Positions 35,347 to 45,107 of a stretch of 64,000 bases of DNA are shown here, in pieces. Position 1 is the first letter of the stretch. Each line of letters begins with the position of its first letter. The stretch spans positions 5,250,501 through 5,314,500 of the forward strand of contig NZ_CP041360.1 in the NCBI RefSeq assembly GCF_006965485.1, given 5' to 3'. The translations under genes and the position numbers were made by a program. Below the pieces are notes generated by a model. The model saw only the letters and a list, made by a program, of their open reading frames with translations. It was not told the DNA's origin and made no database searches. Source of the stretch: Spirosoma sp. KCTC 42546 (GTDB taxonomy: Bacteria > Bacteroidota > Bacteroidia > Cytophagales > Spirosomataceae).

Positions 35347-36807
35347 ATGAAAAAACAGACCTCAAATACATCCATTCGCCGTTTTCGTCGCTATCTGAGC
35401 CTGGGTTTAGCCCTAACGATCTCGGCTTGTACTGATACGGAATTACTCAATCCAACACCTGCTACAGCCATCAGCGGGACAAATGCCTTCGACACACCCG
35501 ACCGGATTCTGGGATTGGTCAATGGGATTTACAAATCCGTTAAAAGCGCCAATTTTTACGGGGGTAACTACTTTACCTATTCTGAAGCGCGGGGTGAGGA
35601 ATTCATCAACCGAACCAGCAATACGTTCACAGCTTATGAAGCCTGGAATCAGACCCTGAATTCAGGATCGAACTTTGTGGCAGGATTCTGGGCGGCTGGG
35701 TATGCAGCCATCAACAACGCCAATATCCTTATAAAAGGGCTGGTCGACAATCCAACTAAGGTAAGTGCTACGCTAACCAAGCAATATACCGCTGAAGCGA
35801 AATTCCTTCGGGCACTTAGTTATTACAGCCTGGTCACGCTGTATGCCCGACCCTATAATGAGAATAAAGGCACATCTCCGGGCTTACCGCTTCGTTTACA
35901 GGCTGAAACAACGACTGCTAATAACGATCTGAAACGCAGCACGGTAGCCGAAATCTATACCCAGATTTTGAAAGATCTGGATGAAGCCGAAGCGGATCTT
36001 CCCCTCAACTATTCAACCGCGTTACTCAACACAACGCGGGCGCACCGGAACACCGCCATCGCTCTAAAAACACGTGTTTACCTGAACAGCGGCAACTGGG
36101 CCAAAGTGATTGAGGAAGCGAAGAAAATCGTTTCGACAACGACTCCCTATTCGGCGGCAACGGGCGTGAACCATAAGTTGCAGAACATTACCGAGGTATT
36201 CACGACGAATTATACCAGCACCGAGTCGATCCTGTCGGTACCCATGACGGAGTTGGACAACGTAACCGGTCAGTCATCGTTCCCGTATGTGTTCAATGCT
36301 AATTCGGAGTACAATCTGAATCCCAGCGGAATATGGGGAGAAAGCGAATGGAAATCGACCGATGCCCGACGCACATTTGCCCGTACAGCCTCGGGCGTTC
36401 AGTTCCTGACCAAATACAGCAAACCGTCGCCGTTTCTGGATTACCTGCCCATTATCCGCTATTCGGAAGTGCTGCTAAACTATGCCGAAGCGGCAGCTCG
36501 CACGGGAGATCTAGCCACAGCAACGAACTTATTGAAAGCCGTTCGGAATCGGTCGGATGCCAGCTATACATTCCCTACCAGTGCCGTTGATACCCAGGAC
36601 GCTTTGGTCAATACGATTCTGAAAGAACGGCGCATTGAGCTGCTGGGAGAAGGGTTCCGGTCCAATGACCTGCTCCGAAACCTGATGCCCTTACCCGCCA
36701 AGTCGAGCAGTTCGAACAGTGCACCGACGGTATTGCCCTCGCAGAGCAACTACATTTTCCCATTGCCCAACACCGAGATCACGACCAATAAACTACTGCT
36801 GAATTAA
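35347..36807 (+). CDS. SusD-like surface lipoprotein (first copy)
   Basis: 486 aa lipoprotein (lipobox around ISAC, Cys at about residue 28). RagB/SusD features are the N-terminal INNANILIKGL region, YTAEAKFLRALSYYSLVTLYARPY, a TPR-like helical core, and YLPIIRYSEVLLNYAEAAARTGDL with the C-terminal ERRIELLGEGFRSNDLLR. It forms the lid of the SusC channel encoded upstream and captures the ligand on the cell surface. Paralogous to the gene at 43585-45054. Confidence 0.95.
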   Translation: MKKQTSNTSIRRFRRYLSLGLALTISACTDTELLNPTPATAISGTNAFDTPDRILGLVNGIYKSVKSANFYGGNYFTYSEARGEEFINRTSNTFTAYEAWNQTLNSGSNFVAGFWAAGYAAINNANILIKGLVDNPTKVSATLTKQYTAEAKFLRALSYYSLVTLYARPYNENKGTSPGLPLRLQAETTTANNDLKRSTVAEIYTQILKDLDEAEADLPLNYSTALLNTTRAHRNTAIALKTRVYLNSGNWAKVIEEAKKIVSTTTPYSAATGVNHKLQNITEVFTTNYTSTESILSVPMTELDNVTGQSSFPYVFNANSEYNLNPSGIWGESEWKSTDARRTFARTASGVQFLTKYSKPSPFLDYLPIIRYSEVLLNYAEAAARTGDLATATNLLKAVRNRSDASYTFPTSAVDTQDALVNTILKERRIELLGEGFRSNDLLRNLMPLPAKSSSSNSAPTVLPSQSNYIFPLPNTEITTNKLLLN

Positions 36808-36812
36808 GGGCG

Positions 36813-36898
36813 GATTACACACAGAGCCATAGAGAACACAGAAAAAATAGGAAAATAATGATTATAACTCTATGTCCTCTGTGGCTCTGTGTGTAATC
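36813..36898. repeat. GATTACACACAGAGCCA inverted repeat
   Basis: 17-bp perfect arms (36813-36829 and 36882-36898) separated by 52 bp that contain further partial pairing. It follows the susD1 stop codon. Such CACAGAG/CTCTGTG palindromes are a dispersed type in Bacteroidota; it could also act as a terminator. Confidence 0.65.
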
Positions 36899-36921
36899 TA
36901 ATTTATAAGCTACTACATTTC

Positions 36922-38643
36922 ATGAAACTCCGCATTCTATTCTTCTGTCTAATCGCTTGTAGCGCGCTGGGGCAGCGGGTTCGCCAGGCCGAGCATGTCC
37001 ACGATGTGCAGGATGGCGACAGCCACGATCTCGGCCATAACCACCTGAGTCATATTCAGGATTATCGGAAAGAGACGGTGTATGTTCACAACTTACCCGC
37101 ACCTGACCTACTATCCGGCATTGGCACCTCGGACCTGACCATAAAAACCAAATCTCGACAGACCCAGACATACTTTAAACAGGGCGTTTCTCTGCTCCAT
37201 TGCTTTTGGGATTTCGAAGCCTACCGCGCCTTCAAGGAAGCGATCTGGCACGACTCAACCGCCATTATGCCGTATTGGGGGCTATATAGTGCCATTGGCG
37301 CTATTGAAGGAACAGACTTTGCGGCCGATAAAAAGCTGGCTATCAAAAAGCTGAAAGCCCTGAAAGATTCGGCCTCTGAACATGAGAAACTCTATGCTGA
37401 GGCTATTCTTGTCCGCGACGCCGATACGGAGAATAGCAAGAAGGAATACCAGAAAAAGCTGGAAATCATTGTTCATAAATACCCCGATGATGTAGACGCC
37501 AAACTATTTCTGGCCCTAAGCAAAATGGGTGGGTACGACACGGACCTGAATCCTCGGGAAGGCCAGCTGTACTCCGAATACCTGTTGCGGGATTTGCTCA
37601 AAACCCATCCCAACAACGCGGCTGTCCATCATTACTGGATTCATCTAATGGAAAACTGCTGCCCCGATCAGGCGGTCGAAAGTGCAGAACTGTTGCCTAA
37701 ACTGGCTCCCGCTTCGGGGCATATGGTGCATATGCCGGGGCATATTTATTACAAAATCGGCGATTACAAGAAAGCCTACGACGCCTTTGTGGCCTCGCTG
37801 GCGGTGGATTCGGCTTACATGAAAAAGCAGCACATTCCGGAAGTCGATGCCTGGAATTACATCCACAACATCAATTATCTGCTGTCGAATTGTGCCGAAG
37901 ATGGCCGCTATGCAACGGCGCTGTACTATGCCGAGAAGCTGAAATCCATGCCGGCAACCAAAGAGCGAAAACGGAAATACGAAGGTCGGTTTTTCTATCA
38001 GGGTGTGATTGCACCGGCTAAAATGGAGTTGTGTTTTGGCTTTTATAAGAAAGCGGCCGACCGACTAGCGGCTATTAAGCTGGATAAAGACAGCCTGTTC
38101 ACTAATAAAGCCATTGCCTACAAAGACGGGCTGTTCTACTTCGCATCGGGCATGGAAGCCGTTAAGACGAACCGAATCGAGGATGCCAACCGGTTTGCCG
38201 ATGCACTCGATGCAGCGCTCTGGCGCAACGCCAACCAGCTATCGACCGACGCGGTGATTGCCCCCCGCCGACTCAACGATTTAAACGTAGCCTCGCTTGA
38301 ATTGCAGGGGGTCATAAAAAGCGCGGAGAATAAATACAAAGAGGCCGTTGCGCTGCTGGAGAAAGCCAAACAAAAAGAGGATGAGCTTGGCTACAGCGAA
38401 CCGCCAACGTATGCCCGTCCAGTGCTGATCAGTTTGGCCGAAACTCATCTGAAAGCGAATCAGTACACCAAAGCGATTGCCGCTTACACGCAATTGCTAG
38501 AACGGCATCCCAACTCGGCCAATGCCTATTGGGGGCTGTATAAGGTGTACAAGCAAAAAGGCGATATCCCCAAATCCAACGAATATGCCAATCACGTAAA
38601 GCGCATCGCCCAGTTTGGCGACAAGACCTTGTTTCCCTTATAG
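36922..38643 (+). CDS. exported TPR protein
   Basis: About 573 aa from ATG 36922 (the frame is open from 36889, but the 36922 start gives a clean signal peptide, MKLRILFFCLIACSALG). A His-rich segment follows (AEHVHDVQDGDSHDLGHNHL), then repeated helical units: LLHCFWDFEAYRAFKEAIWHD, HHYWIHLMENC, GHMVHMPGHIYYKIGDYKKAYDAF, and a TPR pair near the end (YTKAIAAYTQLLERHPNSANAYWGLY). A protein-interaction role in the periplasm or membrane is likely. Part of the SusCD operon. The His-rich stretch could bind metal; unproven. Confidence 0.85.
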   Translation: MKLRILFFCLIACSALGQRVRQAEHVHDVQDGDSHDLGHNHLSHIQDYRKETVYVHNLPAPDLLSGIGTSDLTIKTKSRQTQTYFKQGVSLLHCFWDFEAYRAFKEAIWHDSTAIMPYWGLYSAIGAIEGTDFAADKKLAIKKLKALKDSASEHEKLYAEAILVRDADTENSKKEYQKKLEIIVHKYPDDVDAKLFLALSKMGGYDTDLNPREGQLYSEYLLRDLLKTHPNNAAVHHYWIHLMENCCPDQAVESAELLPKLAPASGHMVHMPGHIYYKIGDYKKAYDAFVASLAVDSAYMKKQHIPEVDAWNYIHNINYLLSNCAEDGRYATALYYAEKLKSMPATKERKRKYEGRFFYQGVIAPAKMELCFGFYKKAADRLAAIKLDKDSLFTNKAIAYKDGLFYFASGMEAVKTNRIEDANRFADALDAALWRNANQLSTDAVIAPRRLNDLNVASLELQGVIKSAENKYKEAVALLEKAKQKEDELGYSEPPTYARPVLISLAETHLKANQYTKAIAAYTQLLERHPNSANAYWGLYKVYKQKGDIPKSNEYANHVKRIAQFGDKTLFPL

Positions 38644-38678
38644 TCAATAGTTTATTAACCAATAAAATCTAGACAATC

Positions 38679-39554
38679 ATGAAAAAGCAAACAAACTGGT
38701 TATTTCTGGCACCTCTACTGTTGTTGGCGTTTACGGCGGATTTACCCTACGAAGAGGAGATCAAACAGTGGCACCAAAAGCGGGAGGAAGACCTGAAAAA
38801 AGAAGAAGGCTGGCTTAACCTGGCGGGCTTGTTCTGGCTGAAAGAGGGCGACAATACCTTCGGGGGCAGCGACAGGAATTCAATTGTATTCCCGTCTGAT
38901 CACAGCGATGCCAGACTGGGAAAAATCAGCCTGAAAAACGGGAAGGTTACGCTGGAAACGGTAGCTGGAGCACAGATTTTTGAAGGCGATAAACCCGTGA
39001 CAACCCTGGATATTTTCCCCTATACGGGCAAACCCATCGTCCTAAAACACAAGTCGCTCCGGTGGTTTGTGATCCAACGGGGCGATAAATACGCCATCCG
39101 ACTGCGTGATCTGGAAAGCCCATCGGTAAAAGAATTTAAAGGCATCGACACTTATCCGATCAGCACCGGCTGGCGCCTAAAAGCGAAGTTCATACCAACG
39201 CCGGGCAAGAAAATTGCGATCACGGATATTACCGGTCGGACAAGCGACCAGGATTCGCCGGGACGGTTATTATTTACCGTTAATGGGAAAGAGTATGGCC
39301 TCGACGCGACCGGGAATCTCAATCATTTGCACTTCGTTTTCGCCGATCTGAGCAATAAGCATGATACATATGGAGGTGGCCGGTTTTTAGACGCCCCCGG
39401 CCCTGACGCAGATGGCTATACGTATCTTGATTTCAACAAAGCCACCAATCCGCCCTGCGCCTTTACGCCCTATGCAACCTGCCCTACTCCCCCCAAAGAC
39501 AATAAACTGGCAGTGGCCATTACTGCGGGAGAAAAACGCTACGGCGATCATTGA
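38679..39554 (+). CDS. DUF1684 protein, exported
   Basis: 291 aa with signal peptide (MKKQTNWLFLAPLLLLAFT). It matches the DUF1684 layout: EIKQWHQKREEDLKKEEGWLNLAGLFWLKEGDNTFG, RWFVIQRGDKYAIRLRDLESP, and a C-terminal DFNKATNPPCAFTPYATCPTPP with Cys pair. Such proteins are described as beta-rich and of unknown function. Last gene of the first transport module; terminated 107 bp downstream. Confidence 0.9.
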   Translation: MKKQTNWLFLAPLLLLAFTADLPYEEEIKQWHQKREEDLKKEEGWLNLAGLFWLKEGDNTFGGSDRNSIVFPSDHSDARLGKISLKNGKVTLETVAGAQIFEGDKPVTTLDIFPYTGKPIVLKHKSLRWFVIQRGDKYAIRLRDLESPSVKEFKGIDTYPISTGWRLKAKFIPTPGKKIAITDITGRTSDQDSPGRLLFTVNGKEYGLDATGNLNHLHFVFADLSNKHDTYGGGRFLDAPGPDADGYTYLDFNKATNPPCAFTPYATCPTPPKDNKLAVAITAGEKRYGDH

Positions 39555-39661
39555 ACGTGTTAGCATAATAGGTTAGTAAGTGCCTTACCACGTCAGCCGA
39601 CCTTACCAGGTTAGGGTCGGTCTGGCGATAGTTTCGGTTATATGACTACGCAATGCTCACT

Positions 39662-39719
39662 AAAGCCCTATTGGTTTGATCAGACCTGACAATGGATTGA
39701 TTGAAACCAATAGGGCTTT
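39662..39719 (+). terminator. 16-bp terminator hairpin of the first transport module
   Basis: Perfect arms 39662-39677 (AAAGCCCTATTGGTTT) and 39704-39719. It ends transcription after the DUF1684 gene. A smaller CCGACC/GGTCGG hairpin lies just upstream (39597-39620). Confidence 0.8.
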
Positions 39720-39923
39720 GCTGTACGTACCAGCCGGGTTAAACCAGACTAAAACCACATATCCCCGCCTACGCTAACCGACTCAATCTCTAAAACTTAA
39801 AGGCAATTTAAGGCCTTTTAGCACAGCCCTCAGCTAGGTATAAAGACTTATCGACTGCCTGTAATAACAGTATTTCTCGATAGACTAATAGCTAATCACC
39901 TGATAACCATTTTTTTACATTTT

Positions 39924-39955
39924 TTTGGAAAAACGAAATCAACTATTCACCTTTG
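39924..39955 (+). promoter_or_regulatory. Bacteroidota-type promoter for the second module
   Basis: TTTG at 39924-39927 and CACCTTTG at 39948-39955, spaced by 20 nt, near the TTTG/TAnnTTTG consensus. The transcript would have about 437 nt of leader before susC2. Confidence 0.55.
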
Positions 39956-40285
39956 CCTACTAATTAACAAGATTAGTAATGAGTTCGCCATGAGTACGTC
40001 CTGAAAATCCATCCTTCACCGGTATTTATACACCTGTTTTATCGCCGATTGCACAGACGAAATCAGAACGTGCACTAGGTTTACATCTTTCGTTCGATAG
40101 CCGGGTCTGATACCTGCTCAACAGAAGCTGAGCAACACGCACTAGCCTTACATATATAGCAACCAATGAGATACTAACTAACTGGGCAGCTATTTATTCT
40201 ATAAAATCAATCGAATAGATAGTTTTATAAATTTCACCGATAAGGTGAATTCCGGTACGGATGTAAAAAAGTACGGTCTTGTGGT

Positions 40286-40344
40286 CCAGCGGCAACTGGT
40301 TTACAAGGCATAAAAAAGCCGAAACGGCGGCAACCGTTCCGGCT
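40286..40344. promoter_or_regulatory. two hairpins with CGGCAA loops before susC2; minus-strand terminator
   Basis: CCAG-CGGCAA-CTGG (40286-40299) is followed by an 11-bp stem with one mismatch and the same loop (40317-40327, CGGCAA, 40334-40344). On the minus strand, the second stem is followed by six T, the form of an intrinsic terminator for leftward transcription. 55 nt from the susC2 start codon. Confidence 0.55.
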
Positions 40345-40398
40345 GGCTAACAATAAGGCTCTGACCGGCCTCATTTTTCACATAACCAAGACAAAGTA

Positions 40399-43300
40399 AT
40401 GCAAAAACTTTTATTTGCGGGAGTAGTCTGGCTACTCTCGTTCGGAGGATTGCTGGCACAATCAACCGGATCACGTCTATCCGGTACCGTTCGGGCTGAT
40501 AATGGCGAGCCGCTCCCAGGTGCCAACATTGTTATTCAGGGTAGTACCATCGGAACCCAAACCGACAGCAACGGCAAATTCTCCCTCCAACTACCCCAGG
40601 GCGCAAAAAAACTGGTTGTTACCTCCATTGGATTCACAAATCAGGAAGTACCCATTACCAATGCCACTAACCTCGACATTGCGTTAGTAGCCGATACGCG
40701 CCAACTTAGTGAGGTAATCGTGACAGGCTACTCCAGCGAAAGTAAAAAATCGTTTACGGGCTCGGCCGCTAAAATTGGCGCGACCCAATTGGAGAATCGC
40801 CCGGCGCAAAGTTTAGACCAGCTTCTGGGCGGGCAGGCGGCTGGTGTCAACATTGTACAACCCAGCAGTGCGCTGAACAACACGCCGGTGTTTCGTATCC
40901 GGGGCATCAACTCCATCACTTCATCGGTTTACCCGCTCTTTATCGTCGATGGGGTCACGGTGTTTACGGGTTCGTCTGGTGGCTCTGTGGGAAACAATCC
41001 ATTGTCGGATATCAATCCGTCTGATATTGAGACCATTGATATTTTGAAGGATGCTTCGGCAACGGCCATTTACGGATCGAGGGCGGCTAATGGGGTTGTT
41101 GTGATTACCACCAAGAAAGGCAAAAAAGGCCGTACCAAAGTAACCTACGATGGCTGGGCGAGCTTTAGTACGCCCTACAATTTACCCAAAATGCTAAGCC
41201 CGGCCGATTACGTTACTATCAAAAATGAAGCGAGGGTCAATGCGGGCCTTACCCCCGGTTTTGTGCTGGGCAAAAATGCAGACGGGAGCGATGTAGGCAC
41301 GAACTGGTACGATGTGGCCTATCAGACGGGCGTTTCCCAGAATCATACCGTTAGTGTTTCCGGCGCGAACGATGCCACCAATTATTTCCTTTCGGTCAAC
41401 CACTCCGACCAGAACGGCATTCTGCGAACCAACACCTTCAAACGCGAATCGGCCCGGGTCAATCTGGAGCATAAGCTGAACCGAAGCATCAGCATCGGAA
41501 CGAACCTGACCTTCAGCAAATCGGTGAACGCGGGACCAAACTCGGGCGCTATCGGCCCCAATTCGGTTGCGTCCTCGTCGGGAAATAATGTCAATACTCA
41601 GTACATTGGCTTACAACCGTTGGCGCGCTTGACCTACATTCTACCGCCAAACGTTCCTGTTTATAATGCCAACGGAACCTATAATATCAACACGGCCAAC
41701 GGCAATATTGGGTATGGCCCAAACAGCTCGACGCTGGGCGTTTTCAACGCGTATAACCTGCAAACCATTTTAGATCTGGACAAGAATTCATCGGCCAATA
41801 CTACCCTCATCGGGAGTCTGTTCGCTGAAATTGAGCTGCTGAAAGATCTGAAGCTGAAAACGGTTTACGGCCTGGATAACTACGTGGTTGAAAACAAGGA
41901 GTTCCGAAATCCGTACAGTGGCGATGGATTTGCCACCAATGGAGCCGCCACCAACTCGACCACAACCTATTACCGCTCCAACTGGACCAATACGCTGTCG
42001 TACAACACAACCTTCAACGAAGATCACAACCTGAGACTATTAATTGGGCACGAAGAAATCTACCGGAAAGTAGATGGCTGGGGCGCTGCCCGCACCGGCC
42101 TGGCCGATCCGTTTTACACGAACTATCAGGGTGGTTTCACGACTATTACGCCAAGCGCGAACGTCTACTCCGAAAATGGTCTGCTCTCCTATTTCACCAA
42201 TGTAGGCTACGATTATAAGCGCAAATACCTGTTCAGCTTCAACTTCCGGCGGGATGGCCTGTCGGCACTGGCTGCGGGCAATAAGTGGGGAAATTTCGGG
42301 GGCGGATCGGTTGGCTGGAACCTATCGGAGGAATCGTTTTACAAAAACGCATCGCTGGCCAAAACACTTAGCGACGTCAAAATCAGAGCCAGTTACGGGG
42401 TTGTCGGTAATAGTAGTCTCAACGATTACGCATCGCTGTCACAGTTTAGTTCGGGAACGTACTCGGGCGTAGCCAGCCTCTATTTCGGGCAGGCCGGGAA
42501 TCCTGATTTGCGCTGGGAAACGAGTAAGAAAATCGACATCGGCTTGAACCTCGGCTTGTGGAATAATCGCGTCACCATCGAGGCCGATTATTACAAAAAC
42601 ACCATTGATGGCCTGATTCTGAACGCCCCCCAACCCTCATCGAAGGGGATTCCGGGCAATTCCATTGCCGCCAACGTTGGCTCCCTGTACAACCAGGGGA
42701 TCGAGCTATCAATCGGCGCGAACATCATTAATAAAGGCAAATTCCAGTGGAATGCCAATTTTAACATCGCTACGCTCGAAAATAAGGTCACGTCCTTAGG
42801 CACCGGGGGTGATATTTACCCGACCTCCCTGAGCACCTTTGGGATTCAGAATATTACCCGTGTGGGCTATTCAGTTGGGTCTATTTTCGCCGTGCCAACG
42901 GCAGGCGTGAACCCAGCTAATGGCAATAAATTATACATCAACCGCAACGATCAGGTTGTTCAGTACAATGCCGTAACCAAAAGCTTCTCGACCCTCGATG
43001 GCGCTACGGCCCCGGTTATTGATAACTATGCCGATGGCCGGATTCAGGGGCCTTCCCTGCCTACCTATTATGGCGGGTTGAACAACAACCTGACCTACGG
43101 CCACTTCGATTTGGCGGTGGGTATCATCTTCTCGGGTGGCAACAAACTGTACAACGGAACACGGGCCACCATCTCCGACCAGCGGTATTTCAACAACGGT
43201 ACGTTCATTCTGAACCGCTGGACAACCCCCGGCCAGATGACTGACATTCCCAAACTTGTTTGGGGCGACAGCTTTACCGGCGGCTTCTCATCGGCCAACA

Positions 43301-43563
43301 CTACGAATGTTGAAGATGGCTCCTTCGCGAAACTGAAAAATATCTCGCTGGGGTATCGGGTACCCGTGCAACAGCTCGGTATCAGCAAATTCATTTCATC
43401 AGCGCGGGCCTACGTGCAGGCGTCGAACATTTATACCATCACCAAGTACACCGGCTCCGACCCGGAGATATCCATCAACGGAAACTCCATCAACTCGGGC
43501 AAAGACCAGAATTCCCCGGTCAATGCCTCGGTCTATACCGTCGGTTTAAACATTGGTTTTTAG
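40399..43563 (+). CDS. SusC-like TonB-dependent outer-membrane transporter (second copy)
   Basis: 1054 aa. Signal peptide ending LLAQ, CarboxypepD-regulatory domain (LSGTVRADNGEPLPGANIVIQGST), plug with RIRGINSITSSVYPLFIVDGVTV and LKDASATAIYGSRAANGVVVITTKKG, and a barrel ending VYTVGLNIGF. It resembles the first SusC gene throughout (for example NFRRDGLSALAAGNKWGNFGGGSVGWNLSEE). It is followed within 21 bp by its SusD partner. The ligand is unknown; the enzymes in this operon point to an amide-linked organosulfur compound. Confidence 0.95.
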   Translation: MQKLLFAGVVWLLSFGGLLAQSTGSRLSGTVRADNGEPLPGANIVIQGSTIGTQTDSNGKFSLQLPQGAKKLVVTSIGFTNQEVPITNATNLDIALVADTRQLSEVIVTGYSSESKKSFTGSAAKIGATQLENRPAQSLDQLLGGQAAGVNIVQPSSALNNTPVFRIRGINSITSSVYPLFIVDGVTVFTGSSGGSVGNNPLSDINPSDIETIDILKDASATAIYGSRAANGVVVITTKKGKKGRTKVTYDGWASFSTPYNLPKMLSPADYVTIKNEARVNAGLTPGFVLGKNADGSDVGTNWYDVAYQTGVSQNHTVSVSGANDATNYFLSVNHSDQNGILRTNTFKRESARVNLEHKLNRSISIGTNLTFSKSVNAGPNSGAIGPNSVASSSGNNVNTQYIGLQPLARLTYILPPNVPVYNANGTYNINTANGNIGYGPNSSTLGVFNAYNLQTILDLDKNSSANTTLIGSLFAEIELLKDLKLKTVYGLDNYVVENKEFRNPYSGDGFATNGAATNSTTTYYRSNWTNTLSYNTTFNEDHNLRLLIGHEEIYRKVDGWGAARTGLADPFYTNYQGGFTTITPSANVYSENGLLSYFTNVGYDYKRKYLFSFNFRRDGLSALAAGNKWGNFGGGSVGWNLSEESFYKNASLAKTLSDVKIRASYGVVGNSSLNDYASLSQFSSGTYSGVASLYFGQAGNPDLRWETSKKIDIGLNLGLWNNRVTIEADYYKNTIDGLILNAPQPSSKGIPGNSIAANVGSLYNQGIELSIGANIINKGKFQWNANFNIATLENKVTSLGTGGDIYPTSLSTFGIQNITRVGYSVGSIFAVPTAGVNPANGNKLYINRNDQVVQYNAVTKSFSTLDGATAPVIDNYADGRIQGPSLPTYYGGLNNNLTYGHFDLAVGIIFSGGNKLYNGTRATISDQRYFNNGTFILNRWTTPGQMTDIPKLVWGDSFTGGFSSANTTNVEDGSFAKLKNISLGYRVPVQQLGISKFISSARAYVQASNIYTITKYTGSDPEISINGNSINSGKDQNSPVNASVYTVGLNIGF

Positions 43564-43584
43564 GACTTTTTCAGTTCGTAACTC

Positions 43585-45054
43585 ATGAAATCAATAAAAA
43601 CAATCAAACACTATACAATCCAGGCCTTAGCCATCCTGCCTATTTCGGCGGTGTTGTTAACCGCCTGCCATAAGGATATTCTGGAGGCCGTACCCGTTAC
43701 CAGTATTTCCAACGAATCGGCCTACAGTACACCAGCCAAGATCCTGGCCCAGGTAAATGGGATCTATTCTCAATTCAGTACGGCGTCGTTTTACGGGGGC
43801 CGGTTCCAGGTCTTTAACGAACAGCGGGGTGATGAATTCAGCCAGAATGACGGCAACAACTCCACCGGTGCCAACGTCTGGAACCAGTCCATTTCGGCCT
43901 CGGGCGACTTTGTCAATGCGGTCTGGAGTGCGGGGTACACCACCATCAATTCGTCAAATCTATTGATCGACAATCTGGCCGCATCAACCGTTATTCCTGA
44001 TTCAGTTCGGAAGGGGTATATAGCCGAAGCGAAGTTTTTGAGGGCCTTCAGCTATCTAAGTCTGGTACAAACCTATGCGAAACCTTACGCCCAAAGCAGC
44101 ACCAGCCCGGCCCTCCCCCTTCGACTGAAAGCCGAAACGTCCAGCAGCAACAACGACCTGGCCTTTAGTTCGGTAGCGGATGTATACACGCAGATCATCA
44201 AGGACTTAAACGAAGCCGAAACGGATCTTCCGGTTTCGTACTCAAGCGCGTTACTGAATGCTTCACGAGCCCACAAAGCTTCAGCAATTGCATTGAAAAC
44301 CCGTGTCTATCTATCGAAAGGTGATTATGCCAGCGTCGTTACCGAAGCCGCTAAACTCGTCTCGGCTGCGGCACCGTTTCAGTACGTTTCGGGTAACCTG
44401 ACCCACAAGCTCGAGGCCAATGTAGCCACCGTATTTGCCGGATCGTATGTGGGTAATGAAGCAGTGTTCACGATTCCGTTTATTAACCCGGCCGAAGCCC
44501 CCGCCCTGCAAAGTGCGCTGGCAGCAAACTACCTGACACCCGTTGTCTACCTGAATTCGGCGGGAATTGCGGCAGACCCGGTTTTCGCATCCGCCACCTC
44601 GGTCGATGCCCGGAAAGGATTGATTAGCACGAATGCAACCGGACAGAAACTGGTGAAGAAGTTCCCGAAAAACTCCGCTCCCTACACAGATTATATCCCG
44701 GTGATCCGCTATGCCGAGGTGTTGCTTAACTACGCCGAAGCCACTGCGCAGACCGGCGATTTAACGAAAGCAACAGCCTTATTGAAAGCCGTTCGAAACC
44801 GATCCGATGCTACGTACACTTTTACAAGCGGCATCGACACGAAAGAAAATCTGGTGAATACCATTCTGAACGAACGGCGCATTGAACTCCTGGGCGAAGG
44901 TTTCCGAACCCCTGATCTGCTCCGACGTGTACAGGCCCTACCCGCCAAAACCGGAACCGCCGGTACCGCCCCTGAAGTCCTACCCACCGCCAGCAATTAC
45001 GTGTGGGCTATCCCTAGTAACGAACTGGCGTATAATGGCTTATCACCGAAATAA
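43585..45054 (+). CDS. SusD-like surface lipoprotein (second copy)
   Basis: 489 aa, lipoprotein (lipobox LLTAC, Cys at about 28). SusD blocks are INSSNLLIDNL, YIAEAKFLRAFSYLSLVQTYAKPY, YIPVIRYAEVLLNYAEATAQTGDL and ERRIELLGEGFRTPDLLR. Clear paralogue of the first SusD. Acts with the adjacent SusC. No other glycan-binding protein follows. Confidence 0.95.
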   Translation: MKSIKTIKHYTIQALAILPISAVLLTACHKDILEAVPVTSISNESAYSTPAKILAQVNGIYSQFSTASFYGGRFQVFNEQRGDEFSQNDGNNSTGANVWNQSISASGDFVNAVWSAGYTTINSSNLLIDNLAASTVIPDSVRKGYIAEAKFLRAFSYLSLVQTYAKPYAQSSTSPALPLRLKAETSSSNNDLAFSSVADVYTQIIKDLNEAETDLPVSYSSALLNASRAHKASAIALKTRVYLSKGDYASVVTEAAKLVSAAAPFQYVSGNLTHKLEANVATVFAGSYVGNEAVFTIPFINPAEAPALQSALAANYLTPVVYLNSAGIAADPVFASATSVDARKGLISTNATGQKLVKKFPKNSAPYTDYIPVIRYAEVLLNYAEATAQTGDLTKATALLKAVRNRSDATYTFTSGIDTKENLVNTILNERRIELLGEGFRTPDLLRRVQALPAKTGTAGTAPEVLPTASNYVWAIPSNELAYNGLSPK

Positions 45055-45056
45055 AC

Positions 45057-45083
45057 TGTAGCGTGGGCTGCCCGTGCGGCCCA
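45057..45083. repeat. TGTAGCGTGG hairpin after susD2
   Basis: The 10-mer TGTAGCGTGG of the element at 4137 recurs here and leads into an 8-bp hairpin TGGGCTGC/GCGGCCCA with a CCGT loop (45064-45083). Probable dispersed repeat or intercistronic processing site. Confidence 0.5.
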
Positions 45084-45107
45084 TGTCACTAACTACATCC
45101 TAACTCA

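Larger units (their letters stand above)
39555..40398 (+). other. 844-bp gap: terminator, promoter and long leader of susC2
   Basis: It holds a strong terminator (39662-39719), a promoter-like site (39924-39955), about 430 nt of leader with only tiny open frames, and two hairpins close to the start codon. I see no riboswitch match of a named type. Confidence 0.6.

Noticed and set aside
32053..45054. Classical polysaccharide utilization locus
   Set aside because: Two SusCD pairs are present, but no glycoside hydrolase, lyase, sulfatase or HTCS regulator lies among them; the accessory genes are peptidase, amidohydrolase and monooxygenase types.
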